Assembly (NCBI GenBank): GCA_003508835.1
Contig: PUFA01000105.1
Span: 4,278,001 to 4,342,000, forward strand
Reading direction: 5' to 3'
DNA length: 64,000 nucleotides
DNA from: Eonycteris spelaea
Lineage: Eukaryota > Chordata > Mammalia > Chiroptera > Pteropodidae
Below the pieces are notes generated by a model. That model ran no database searches, was not told the DNA's origin, and saw only the letters and a program-made list of their open reading frames with translations. The position numbers and the translations under genes were made by a program. Position 1 is the stretch's first letter. Each line of letters starts with the position of its first letter. Shown piece after piece: positions 54,200 through 64,000 of this stretch.

Positions 54200-55380
54200 A
54201 AATACGCCTGCGGAAAGATGCTCAATGTCATATTTTATTTGGAAACGACAAATATTAACAACAATTAGGTACGAATACACATCTCTTAGAACAGCTAAAG
54301 AAAATCCCCCCAAACTGACAATACCAAATGGTTATAAAAATGTGACAGTTGGAGGTTTCTTACAAAGCTGAACATAATCTTACCAAATCATTCAGCAACT
54401 GCATTCCTAGGTATTTGTCCGGTTGAGTTGAAAACTTAAATCTACAACAAACAAACAAACAAACAAAAAACACCTATACACAAATTTTTATAGCGGTTTT
54501 ATTCATATTTAGCCCAAACTGGAAGCTACTAAGATGTCCTTCAGTAAGTGAATGGATGAACAGTGGCATATTCCTCTAATAAATACATATATACATAATA
54601 AAATATAAATATAACATAAATAAAAATTTCATGCATTATTTATAATAGTAGATTTAATTTACATATTATAGCATATAATATAATTTACCTGTAATTTATT
54701 AAATATTTTCATATATCACGATACATGATATATGTGTTTATACATTTATTTATATATTTAAATGTATTATTTAGTTATATATCTATGTGTTTATTTACAA
54801 ATATTTATTCATTTACGATGTTCATATAATATTGATATATACAAAACTATGTAACATGGTATATGCATATAAATAAATACAATAGAAATGAGCAATAAAA
54901 ATGCAAAAGGAAACGAAAGAAACTTAAATGTATAATGTTAAGTGAAACAAAATGGTCTGAAAAGGCTACATAGCATATTAGTTTCACCCTATGGCATTCG
55001 GGAAAAGGCAAAAGGACTGAGACAGTAAAAAAGAAGGGAGTTTGCTAAAGGTTTAACGAGGAGAAGAGGGAAGGATGGGTTGATACGTCAAGGGATTTCA
55101 GAACCCTGGAAATATTTTGTATGAGACCGTTACGATGAATACATGACATTATGTATTTATCAAAACCCCAGAACTACCCAACACAAAAAGCGATCCTTAA
55201 TAGAAACTATACTGTAGTCAATAATGTATCACTATCAGTTCATTGAGTGTACCCAATGCACCAAGGTTTTGATAACGAAGAGAACTTGTGGGGATTGTTG
55301 GGTAGATGGGCCTCTCCGCACTATCTGCTCAATTGTTTTATAAACATAAACTTTTGTAAATATTAGTCCATTCATTAAAA
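54200..55380 (+). repeat. Old L1 (L1M/L1ME-type) ORF2 tail and 3' UTR with AT expansion
   Basis: The ORF2 C-terminal text ('aaactggaagctactaagat' near 54516-54535, 'agtgaatggatgaacagtgg') is followed by a highly AT-rich, probably expanded segment at about 54575-54890. The L1M 3' UTR then follows, with 'tgtagtcaataatgtatcac' near 55213-55232 and 'acttgtggggattgttgggt' near 55284-55303, ending in A-rich sequence. Confidence 0.75.
54575..54890. repeat. AT-rich low-complexity segment inside an L1
   Basis: Almost only A and T with TATATA and ATTTAT steps over about 300 bp. It splits the L1 ORF2 tail from the 3' UTR and probably grew from an internal simple repeat. Confidence 0.8.
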
Positions 55381-56775
55381 GTAAAACAGCTTTTCACTAT
55401 AACAAGTTACAGGAATCTTGCCACAAAGAATTTAGGTATTTTAGTGACCTGATATTAAAAAAATCTGTTAATTACTTTAAAATATATATACCATTAGAAT
55501 GTATAAATTTCTTAGTATTTCCCTAATTACCTATTCCAAATAAATTAAATTGAATTAAATATATAATTTAGTCTTTCAATAATATTTTTATTTCATAAAC
55601 AGTATGATCCAGTTAATTTTAAGCGTTTAGTGTCTTCTTTATTTTAAAGATACATAATATTTGTATATAACTACTATTTTGAAAAGATTTGTATATTGGA
55701 TATGTCAATGGGATCCTTAAACATCTAAGGAAAAAAAATACATTTCACAGTGTATTATTTATCACTTTGCTTATGCTTTTACACCGGAATTAAGAATGTA
55801 GAGTGTAAATATACAAAATAAAGTTCTCTATAATCCAAAAGTTCTTAAGGGATTAAAAATACAATTTTTTTTTGCTTTTTTTAATAAAAATTATTTCTAT
55901 GAAATTTTATACCTGCATAACTAGCTAATAGAAAAGTGTAATAGTTCTTTCAGGTTTTAAATATTAAAATTTTCTTGTATTATTAGCTTTTATAGCTGCG
56001 GCATTATTAAATGAAAACTCCGTTTTATATATTGTAATCATTATTATTTATTGAGAAATGAAAACTAATTCCTAATAGTACATAAAACAAAATTGAAAAT
56101 ATGAACTTTCCCAGTTGCATTAATCTGCTTTAATAGTGATAATTTGGAAGTTTGTGTGGCAGAGCAGGAAATACCATTCTAGCATTTAAATTAAAAATTC
56201 CATATAAAGCATTAATATACTAGTGAAGGACAATTAAGATAAGTATTACCTCATAACAGAGGTTAACATGCACATTTTAGGAAATAAGATAATAATATTA
56301 GTTTGAAGCCTAAGGAATTGCTAATATTCTACCATTTTCACCTATAAAGCAACATTCTGTATGTTTCAATCCAGCATCTAATCTATCACTTTTATCATTA
56401 ATCAAGGAATGGACTAGTTCAGGGAGTAAAACAATGAGGATTCAAAAAAAAGATACCCATGGAATTTTGGCACTAATTTTGAGAGTTTGGCATTATTATG
56501 GAATTCAGAGGTCATGTCTAAAATATTAAGGCTAACCTGATACTTGATACATTAATTATCTAGTCAAGTACTGATTCTATGTATCAACTGTGTATATTTT
56601 CATCACTATATAATGGAGGAAGAAACTATTACTTTTGTAATTTAGATGGCGACCTTGTGTCTGATAAAGCCCAATACTGTCATCTATCTAAAGGGAAATA
56701 AGATAGGAAGGAAAAACAGCAGAATGCTCCTCTAGATTTTTATTTGTGATACACCAGAAAGTATAAGCTTTGAAG
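55381..56775. other. Unique-looking intronic sequence
   Basis: No gene or confident repeat was seen. Confidence 0.4.
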
Positions 56776-56779
56776 TCCA

Positions 56780-56995
56780 GAATACTAGTTCTGCATCCCA
56801 CCACAGCCACTCAGAAGCCAGTGGTCCTCTGGTCAATGATTAGGACGTGAAAAATATGCATGACATGTAAAAACAATTCTAATACTCGTTAGTGAGAGTT
56901 TATCACCAGAACATATAAGCGTCTTTATCACAGTGGTTTGTACAGTGGTTGGTACAGAGTGAAGTGCACTGTAAAATAACTTAAAATAATTAACT
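56780..56995 (+). repeat. MIR SINE, degraded
   Basis: The order 'aagtccagaatactagttct' to 'agtggttggtacagagtgaa' matches the start and end of MIR with a decayed middle. Confidence 0.5.
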
Positions 56996-57129
56996 TTATC
57001 ATTTTATTTTCTGCTTCTAGCTATATTTCTGCTCCCACATATTATATAGTATCACAGTTACAACTGCTGTGGACTGGGTCTGAAGCAACTCCAGAAAAAA
57101 AATCTATGTAAATTTAGCTTTCTATTTCT

Positions 57130-57305
57130 CTAGTTGAAATAGCTCTGGACTTAAAATCAGAAGTTGGAGCTCAATTTCTGTCCCTGCTACTTACTAACAT
57201 GTGGCGAGACTTGCAACTTAATTGAACTTCTCAGTTAAATGTGAATCACAAATGTCACTTTAAAGCTGGTTCCAAATAAAGACACCCGGCACATAATAGC
57301 TTTTA
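57130..57305 (+). repeat. MIR SINE
   Basis: 'ctctggacttaaaatcagaa', 'ctgctacttactaacatgtg' near 57185-57204 and 'cacccggcacataatagctt' near 57283-57302 follow MIR from start to end. Confidence 0.75.
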
Positions 57306-57414
57306 AAAAATTAATACTTCTTTGAAGCTAGAAAGAACTGTAACAATAGATTTTTTTTCTTATTCATTTAGAAGAAAGGTCATTTCTAATATAATTTTGA
57401 AGTATAGTAATAGA

Positions 57415-57565
57415 AGACACTGTAGCTAAGTGGTTAAGAGAATGGGTTACTGGGGTTGGTTGGTGTGCTTCTGTTACATGTCAGCTATGAGACCTTGGGC
57501 AAGCCAGCCAAAAGTTCGACCTGAATTTTCTTATCTGCAAAACAGAGATCAAAAAAACTGTAGCT
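57415..57565 (+). repeat. MIR SINE, 5' half
   Basis: 'actgtagctaagtggttaag' near 57419-57438, 'gagaccttgggcaagccagc' near 57489-57508 and 'cttatctgcaaaacagagat' match the MIR tRNA-like head and core. Confidence 0.85.
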
Positions 57566-57974
57566 CACAAAGCATAGTGCTTGTCACGTGGTAAGTACCC
57601 TGTACACGCAAGCTATCATAATGATTGATTTCTCTAAGCACTGATTTACTTTTGACAAGTACTGATATGGCCATAAGACATTGACTAAATAATGTGCACA
57701 TTGCTGAAGGAAATAATTTCCTGTCTTTTAAAAGCTTCACGTACAAGGTGGGATATAGTATATAAATATGCACCATTTGTGAGGTGCGTGTATGTCTACA
57801 TAAATACATTTTGAAGAAGCATGTATATCTTTGTCCACAGGCAGACACATAGAGATGACTAAGAACAGTGATTTTTTTTAAAGTTGTTCAAATACTGCAT
57901 TAAAATGGACATTGAGAGTAGTTTAGTAGTTATGTGAGTGTGAAGAAGAATTCTGATTTTTTTAAAGCCAGGAC

Positions 57975-58135
57975 TAATAACTTTATAGTGTGGTGGAGAC
58001 GAAATGATACCCTGGAGTCAGGGAGGCCTGACATAAGTCTATCTTCTACCTCTTATTGTGTTTCTTTATCCAGAAACTCATCTCAGACTTAACTTTCCTT
58101 ATCCATGCATTTAACATGGAGTTAGATAAATGGCA
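57975..58135 (+). repeat. Probable MIR SINE
   Basis: 'cctggagtcagggaggcctg' near 58011-58030, then 'cttaactttccttatccatg', is the MIR order with mutations. Confidence 0.65.
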
Positions 58136-59326
58136 ATATCTTTTTCATGTAAAATTCTAAAACTTAGAACTATATACTTCTAACTTTAATAATTTTATAA
58201 TATAGGCTATAAAAAAAGAATGAAAAAGAAAAACATACTTTTGCTTATTTGTTTGTTTCATGGATAGAATTTAAGCTCTACAGGTATTCCCTAGGAAAGT
58301 CTAACCTTAAGTCTGCAGAAGAAAAAGTTAGTTTTACCCTCCAGTTTGGAACATGACCCTTTAGAGAATGGGAATAAAAATAATTAATAAAAATTACCGA
58401 TATCAATTTAGAGCACTGAAAATTTGTAAGGGTGATTTTTAGAGATTGCTGCTGATATTGTAATCAGCAGTGTGCTGTGCACATTTTTTTTTCTGTTTTA
58501 ACTGGCTTTATATAGCTACTTAGAAACTACCCTGTTAACAGAGAATGCAATAACTATCCAATGTTAAGAAATAGTTTTGAATTACCTGATAAGAAAACAA
58601 AAGTCTATACCTGCTTACTTTTTACCAAACAAAAGACATTTAGTGATTTTCCCCCCAAATTGTGCTATTTAATTGGAAATAATGTGGGAGCATTTTCATG
58701 ATTCTAGTAGCTTAGATGTTAAGAATTATGTGATGGCTTTCGCTTACACTGATGACAACATTAGAAAAATGAAGCAAAACCCAATTCAAAGAATTATGGT
58801 AAGCTGGCAAGTTTAAATTATTAGAATGGAATGCAGAACTTGAAAACAATCTTTCCAGTGTTAAAAGCTAATTATGACTTAGAAGTTCCATTATCTGTCT
58901 TACATTTGAAACAACTGCTAAATGGATCATTTCTTTGTTATTTCGCCGTTCCAGCTTCTCTTTGATAAAGGTCCTTGCCATACAAACGGAACATAAAGAT
59001 TTTATTGGTCCCTAATGATGCCAACTACAGCTGTACAATCATCATTTTAGCGTCCAAGCTCTGTCTGCTCTTAGATCTGCTGCCACTTGATCACAATTGT
59101 AGAAGTATCTTTAAGTGTATTTGCTTAACCAGATGGTAAATAGCTCTACAGGGAATACATTCATCTCTTTTTTTACTGTATGACTAAGTGTTAAAAAAAG
59201 AAATTTTATCTCTGGTGGGAAAACACAGACTTTTATCATACTAAAACTAGTTTTTCTTGTTTTTTTTTGTTTTTTGTTTTTTGCAAAAAAACAGATATGA
59301 ATATCCACACTGTAAGAATACAACAT
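58136..59326. other. Unique-looking intronic sequence
   Basis: No gene or confident repeat was recognised. Confidence 0.4.
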
Positions 59327-60561
59327 TATGACAAACATATTTTTTTTTCTGTTTTTAATGTTAATTTAATTTTATTATTAGTTTTAAGTATACAGTACCT
59401 TGGTTAGGCATTTACATAGTTTATGAAACTATCCCTCTGATTAATCTATCTTCTCTCCGGCTCTACACCTAGCCATGGTATTACTGCTGACCGTGTTCCC
59501 TATGCCATGCTCCCCATCCCCATAACGATCTGTTACCTTCTAATTGCACTTCTTTAACCCTTCACCTCTTTCTCCCAGCTCTCCAAACCCTTCCCCTCTA
59601 GCCATGCCCAGATTGTCCTCTGTAGTCTGTTTTCGATTAGTTCTTTCTGTTTCTTAGATTCCATATATAAGTGAAATCATACGGTATTTATCTATCTCTG
59701 TCTGAGTTGTTTCTCTTAGAATAATAACCTTTAGGTCCATCCATATCATTGCGAATGGTAGGATTTCTTTTTTTTCTTTTTTTTTTTTTTTTACGGTTAA
59801 GTAATATCCCATCGTATATATGAATCATACTTCTTCAATCGTCTGTGGAGGGCACTTAGGTGGCTTCCATATCTTGGTTATTGCAAATAGTGCTGTCATG
59901 GACATAGGGATGCATGGATCTGTATGAATTGTTATTTTGGTTTTCTTTGGATAAATACCCAGAAATGCAATTGCTGGGTCAAAAAGTCTATCCATTTTTA
60001 ATTTTTTGAGGAACTTCCAGACTATTTTCATAGTGCCTGTACCAATTTGTAATCCCACCAATGATGTATGAGGGTTTTCTTTCCTCCGCATCCTCACTAA
60101 CACTTGTTCTTTGAGTTATTGAACATAGTCATACTGACAGGTGTGAGGTGATATCTCATTGTGGTTTTCATTTGCATTTCTCTGCTGATTCGTGACCTTG
60201 AGCATCTTTTCATATGACTATTGGCCATCTGTATTTCCACTTTGGAGAAATATCTATTCAGGTCTTCTACCCATTTTTTAATTGGATTGTTTGTTTTTTG
60301 TTGTTGTTGTTGTTGAGTTGTATGAATTTTTATATATATTTTGGATATTAACCCCTTATCAAATTTAGCATAAGTGAATATCTTCTCCCATTTAGTGGGT
60401 TGTCTTTGTTTTGCTGATGGTTTCCTTTGTCATGGAAAAACTTTTTAGTTTGATGTAGTCCCATTTCCATTTTTTGTTTGTTGGTTTCCCTTGCCTGAGG
60501 ACATATGTCCAAAAAGAAATTACTAGTAGCAATATCAGAGAGATTATGGTATGGCAAACAT
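59327..60561 (-). mobile_element. 5'-truncated L1 LINE insertion with 12-bp target-site duplication
   Basis: Read on the minus strand it runs from the ORF2 C-terminal region (60549) through the 3' UTR to a poly(A) tail at 59339-59348. TATGACAAACAT at 59327-59338 and TATGGCAAACAT at 60550-60561 form a duplication with one mismatch. The minus frame at 59825-60103 keeps recognisable L1 ORF2 C-terminal residues (WKFLKKLK, DPAIAFLGIYPKKTK), and the frame at 60348-60557 is the part before it. The frames are not continuous, so it is inactive. Confidence 0.9.
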
Positions 60562-63500
60562 TTTTACAATTTGCACATGAATACTTGAATAGTTCTTTTA
60601 ATGAAAAGTTAAGTAAAACATAAAGTATTGGTACAAAATGTTATGCAATTCCTAACACTATTTAAAAGAAAACCTGAAGAATTTTCACTTCTGCTCTCCT
60701 ACTGTGAATTTAAATTATCAGAATATCAGATCTAAAAGTCATAATATTCAGAAGTATTTCAATTCCATATATATAATTAATGATATCTCACATGTGTAAT
60801 AGTTAGCAAATGAATTTATAGTGTGAGATGAGAATTGTTAATAGTTTATACGAAATGCTTGGAATTAATTTTGGGTTAATTCTTCCACTTTGAAAAGCTG
60901 CGAGAATATGTGGATAGATATATTTAATCTATATTTGAATCTATAGACTTCCACAGGGTATATATTTAGAGATCAGCTAGGATTACAATTTCTATGTCCA
61001 AGATAAAACGATGGTGGTGTCCGAGAGTAAAGAGTGTAAACTGAGAAGACGTTAACAAAATATTAAATAAACTTACAAATTTTTGTCCTTGTTTTTCAAA
61101 ACCAGGACGAATAAAAGTATAGTGTAAGGGCAAGAGGGAATGCATCTTGAATTGTTCTGACAACTAAAATAATGTGACCATCGATTTGTATCTCTGCTTG
61201 TATGGCACTGTCACTAGAAAGTAAACAAATGAAAGCAGGTTTAAGTCGAAGACTTGGTAGAAAATTAGAAAGTTTATTAAAGCTACACTATCAGTTATAG
61301 TTGGTCATTCAAATGGCCTCTTTGATGGCAGAAAGTTGTGTTGGAGAGAAAGATTAATATCATTAGCCTCAAGAGTTGTGAAGGGTGTGAGTAGTGGATC
61401 AGTAGAAAAAGAAAGAGCTATATCTCTTTTATCTTCTTTATAGTTGTAAAAATATCTGTAATCATTAGAACACATTCAAATTTCTGTAACGTTACCTAAA
61501 GCAATCCTTTAAAAGTTGGGCATAATGAAATCCAAGATGGGATAAGTTGTGCAACATTAGTATTCTTCTAATTTAATTATAATTATGAGTAATAGAAAGA
61601 TAAAATAATTTTTAAAAATTTTCCCCAAATACAGATAAAACATCTATGATTTATTGATTTCTAACTATATGTCAATGAATCTCATTTTGCTTAAAATTCA
61701 AAATATCATCATAGCCTAGGTGGGATTATCCACATTTTACTTTTGAGAGGTTATTTTATTTCTAGGGATAATACCTACTTAGACAAGCTCTAATTACTCT
61801 GATAACTAGAGAAATAGGAGAACTGGAGATTTGAAATCAAATGTGTAAACCATCTTTTATTATTATTTTTATTATTTATTATTATATTACTATATGAGGA
61901 ATAGTATATTATAATACTATACTAGTAGTTATTACTATCAAATTACTTCTCTTATCAAGTGAATTTTTTTTGACATTGTTCTGATATGCCTGCAAATAGA
62001 ATAGCATTTTCGTCTTTAAAGAGAACAGAGCTTTCTGAATCTTCTAAATCCTATTATTGGTATAAAAAAGATCAATAGCTAAACTTAAAAAAGTAAAATT
62101 CTAAACTAAGGAGTAAATTCATCAGGAATGGCATAGAAAGAACAAAGTCAATTGAAAAGGGATTTTTTTTTTTTACCAAATAAAACAAATGAGGGTCAAA
62201 ATAGTATAAAGAGTGAATAAATTAATTCAGAAGCAACAAGGGACAAAATTGATACCTGAAAACCCAAATGCTAACAATGTCATAGTTAATGAAGATGAAA
62301 AATCAAATTGCTTAAAGTAATTAGGAAACCATAACGTTTTAGACAGACTAGAATATCAGTTTCCAGGGGAGGAAGATTAGAAACACTAGCCATTTTGCCC
62401 ATGAATCAGCGTTTTCAGGGTTACTACTTGATACCAATTGCTTTGCAGTTAAAGACATAGTGTCCATTTGAATGTTCAATCAAAAGAGAAAGAGAAATAG
62501 GAAAAGAGAGAACAGAGGATGAACATTAATATTTATGTAATAATTAATTAATATTTCTTCAAACAGGTGCCTACCTATGCTTTTTAATAACTGAATTTTG
62601 TAACTCATTTTACTGGTTCCAAAGTATTTCCATATATTTTTTCTCATTTTATGGAAAATAAAGGAAATAGAATAGATACATCATTCTTGAGATGATTCGT
62701 TTCACGTTACTAATTAATAGAGAAATAAAGACATCTACTAATGTCCATTCAAACTTGAATTTGTAATAATTGACATCATCTTACATCTAAAATTCAGTAT
62801 AACATCAATGTACAACTTACTAAAGTACACCGCTAGGTACCAATCAGGCAAATTGTAGCATGTGAACTTCCTTAGCTTTACACTTTAGTGCAGTTCCTCG
62901 AAACTGATTTTTTAAATTTCCATTCACTGACACAAAGAGCAAAGATGAATAAAAACGGAGATGTATTAATTTTGTAAACATTACATCATTTAGTACCATA
63001 TCAGACAGCTGGAATCTTTTCTCTATACCTGTGTTATTGGCATTGACTTTCTGATCTGCTATGTTTTTTTCTTTTTTAATTATGAGATCATATTATAAAA
63101 CATGGATATCCATTATAATGGAAATAAACAACTAAAGTTTTTAATTTCCTATTATTAAAAAAATATGGATATTAGAGATAGAAAAGTATGAAGGATGAAA
63201 AATATTAAAGAGAAGGCCTCTGTGAAAATGTGAGCAAAGATGGCTGGTATTTATAAACCATTTAACTCCCTAGTATTTTTCAACTACCCGGATTACAATT
63301 ATGTACATCAGAAATGGGAACAGAAACAATTCGTTTACATGTAAGTGAATTTACTTACATTTCCAATGAAGTTATCATACTCCTATTAGACCATATTCTT
63401 TTTATGCTTCTCTAGAGTGTTCAAGGATAAATATAAATTATCATTGCTTTAGATTTCTGTAACCAAATCATATTCAAATGATTCCAGTGCATTATAATAG

Positions 63501-64000
63501 GATAGAACTTTCCATTTTTCAACATAACCAAGTATTGTTTAAAAAGAACATTTAGACCTCCTCTAGCTGATAAATGATCATAAATTGCTATTTAAAGCTT
63601 TGAAAAAACTAGGCTCGTAGACTGCTAGTTGACAAAAATATTTGAAAGTACTTTCATTCCTCTTAGTTATAAACGTAAAAAACTCACTTATATATATTTA
63701 TCTGCACATCTATAAATAAATTCCTAAGTACTAATACAATATCAGAAATCCAAATAACAATATCTGTTGTAAAAAGGCATGATATTCTTCATTTTGTGAA
63801 AATATGTATTTAAAGATGACAACATACTGTATACAAAGATGATTCATAAAGAAATCCTAAGTTAATTTTATAAAGGAAATATAAATCACCAATTATTTAA
63901 TTTAGTGTTATAAAATTATTATTTCCCAGTATTTATGGCTTACAAACCTTTTTCTGTCTTATTTGACCCTTCGGTAAAGGGTACAATAGTTTAAACATAT
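60562..64000. other. Unique-looking intronic sequence to the window edge
   Basis: No exon was recognised. A probable degraded MIR lies at about 61660-61850 ('atcatagcctaggtgggatt' near 61708-61727, then 'tccacattttac'). An ATT/TTA-rich patch lies at about 61855-61935. Confidence 0.45.

Noticed and set aside
59825..60103. 92-codon minus frame with protein-like sequence
   Set aside because: It is the ORF2 C-terminal region of a truncated L1, not a host gene.

Overview
The window reads as nuclear DNA of a placental mammal. It is AT-rich and low in CpG, it is packed with decayed retroelements (L1, HAL1, MIR, L2, MaLR LTRs, a Tigger DNA transposon), and its one clear protein-coding element is a vertebrate exon with splice sites. 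I saw no bacterial or viral gene organisation. Several L1 3' ends resemble L1 families I associate with bats (for example the ends near 5640 and 16330). I saw no primate Alu, rodent B1, carnivore SINEC or vesper-bat Ves SINE. There is a full-length 5S rRNA-derived retrocopy at 32134-32290, and 5S-derived SINEs have been described in fruit bats. Together these suggest a bat, possibly Pteropodidae; this is inference, not proof.

The only confident coding feature is one internal exon of FSTL5 (follistatin-like 5) on the + strand at 34349-34597. It is 249 nt long, phase 1 at both ends, and encodes the complete ten-cysteine follistatin/Kazal module of this secreted glycoprotein. A pyrimidine-rich AG acceptor precedes it. 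A non-canonical GC donor (AAAG|GCAAGA) follows it. Everything else in the window is then intron of FSTL5: over 34 kb upstream and over 29 kb downstream, with no other exon recognised.

Layout. 1-13.5 kb: mostly single-copy-looking intron with L1 and MIR fragments, an antisense MLT1-type LTR, and at 7559-7780 a poly(A)-tailed, target-site-duplicated retrocopy of an RNA I could not identify. 13.5-28 kb: an old HAL1 copy, a second L1/HAL1-like body with a trinucleotide array, an MLT1-type LTR, two related LTR-like segments and antisense L1 ORF2. 28-34 kb: unique sequence, an L2 piece, the 5S retrocopy and two MIRs. 34.3-34.6 kb: the exon. 35-46 kb: L1 fragments, pyrimidine and GATA-type microsatellites, an ancient unassigned repeat, and a small L1 whose 5' part is inverted between perfect 9-bp duplications (twin priming). 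46.2-48.8 kb: a repeat-poor stretch with about twice the CpG density of its flank, the best candidate for non-coding function. 51.8-60.6 kb: L2, a Tigger-type element with TA ends, an old L1M 3' end, a MIR cluster and an antisense L1 with a 12-bp duplication. 60.6-64 kb: mostly unique intron.

The listed open reading frames other than the exon are chance or repeat-derived. No novel multi-gene system is present. The points most worth a second look are the GC splice donor, the unidentified retrocopy, the twin-primed L1, and the CpG-richer intronic segment.
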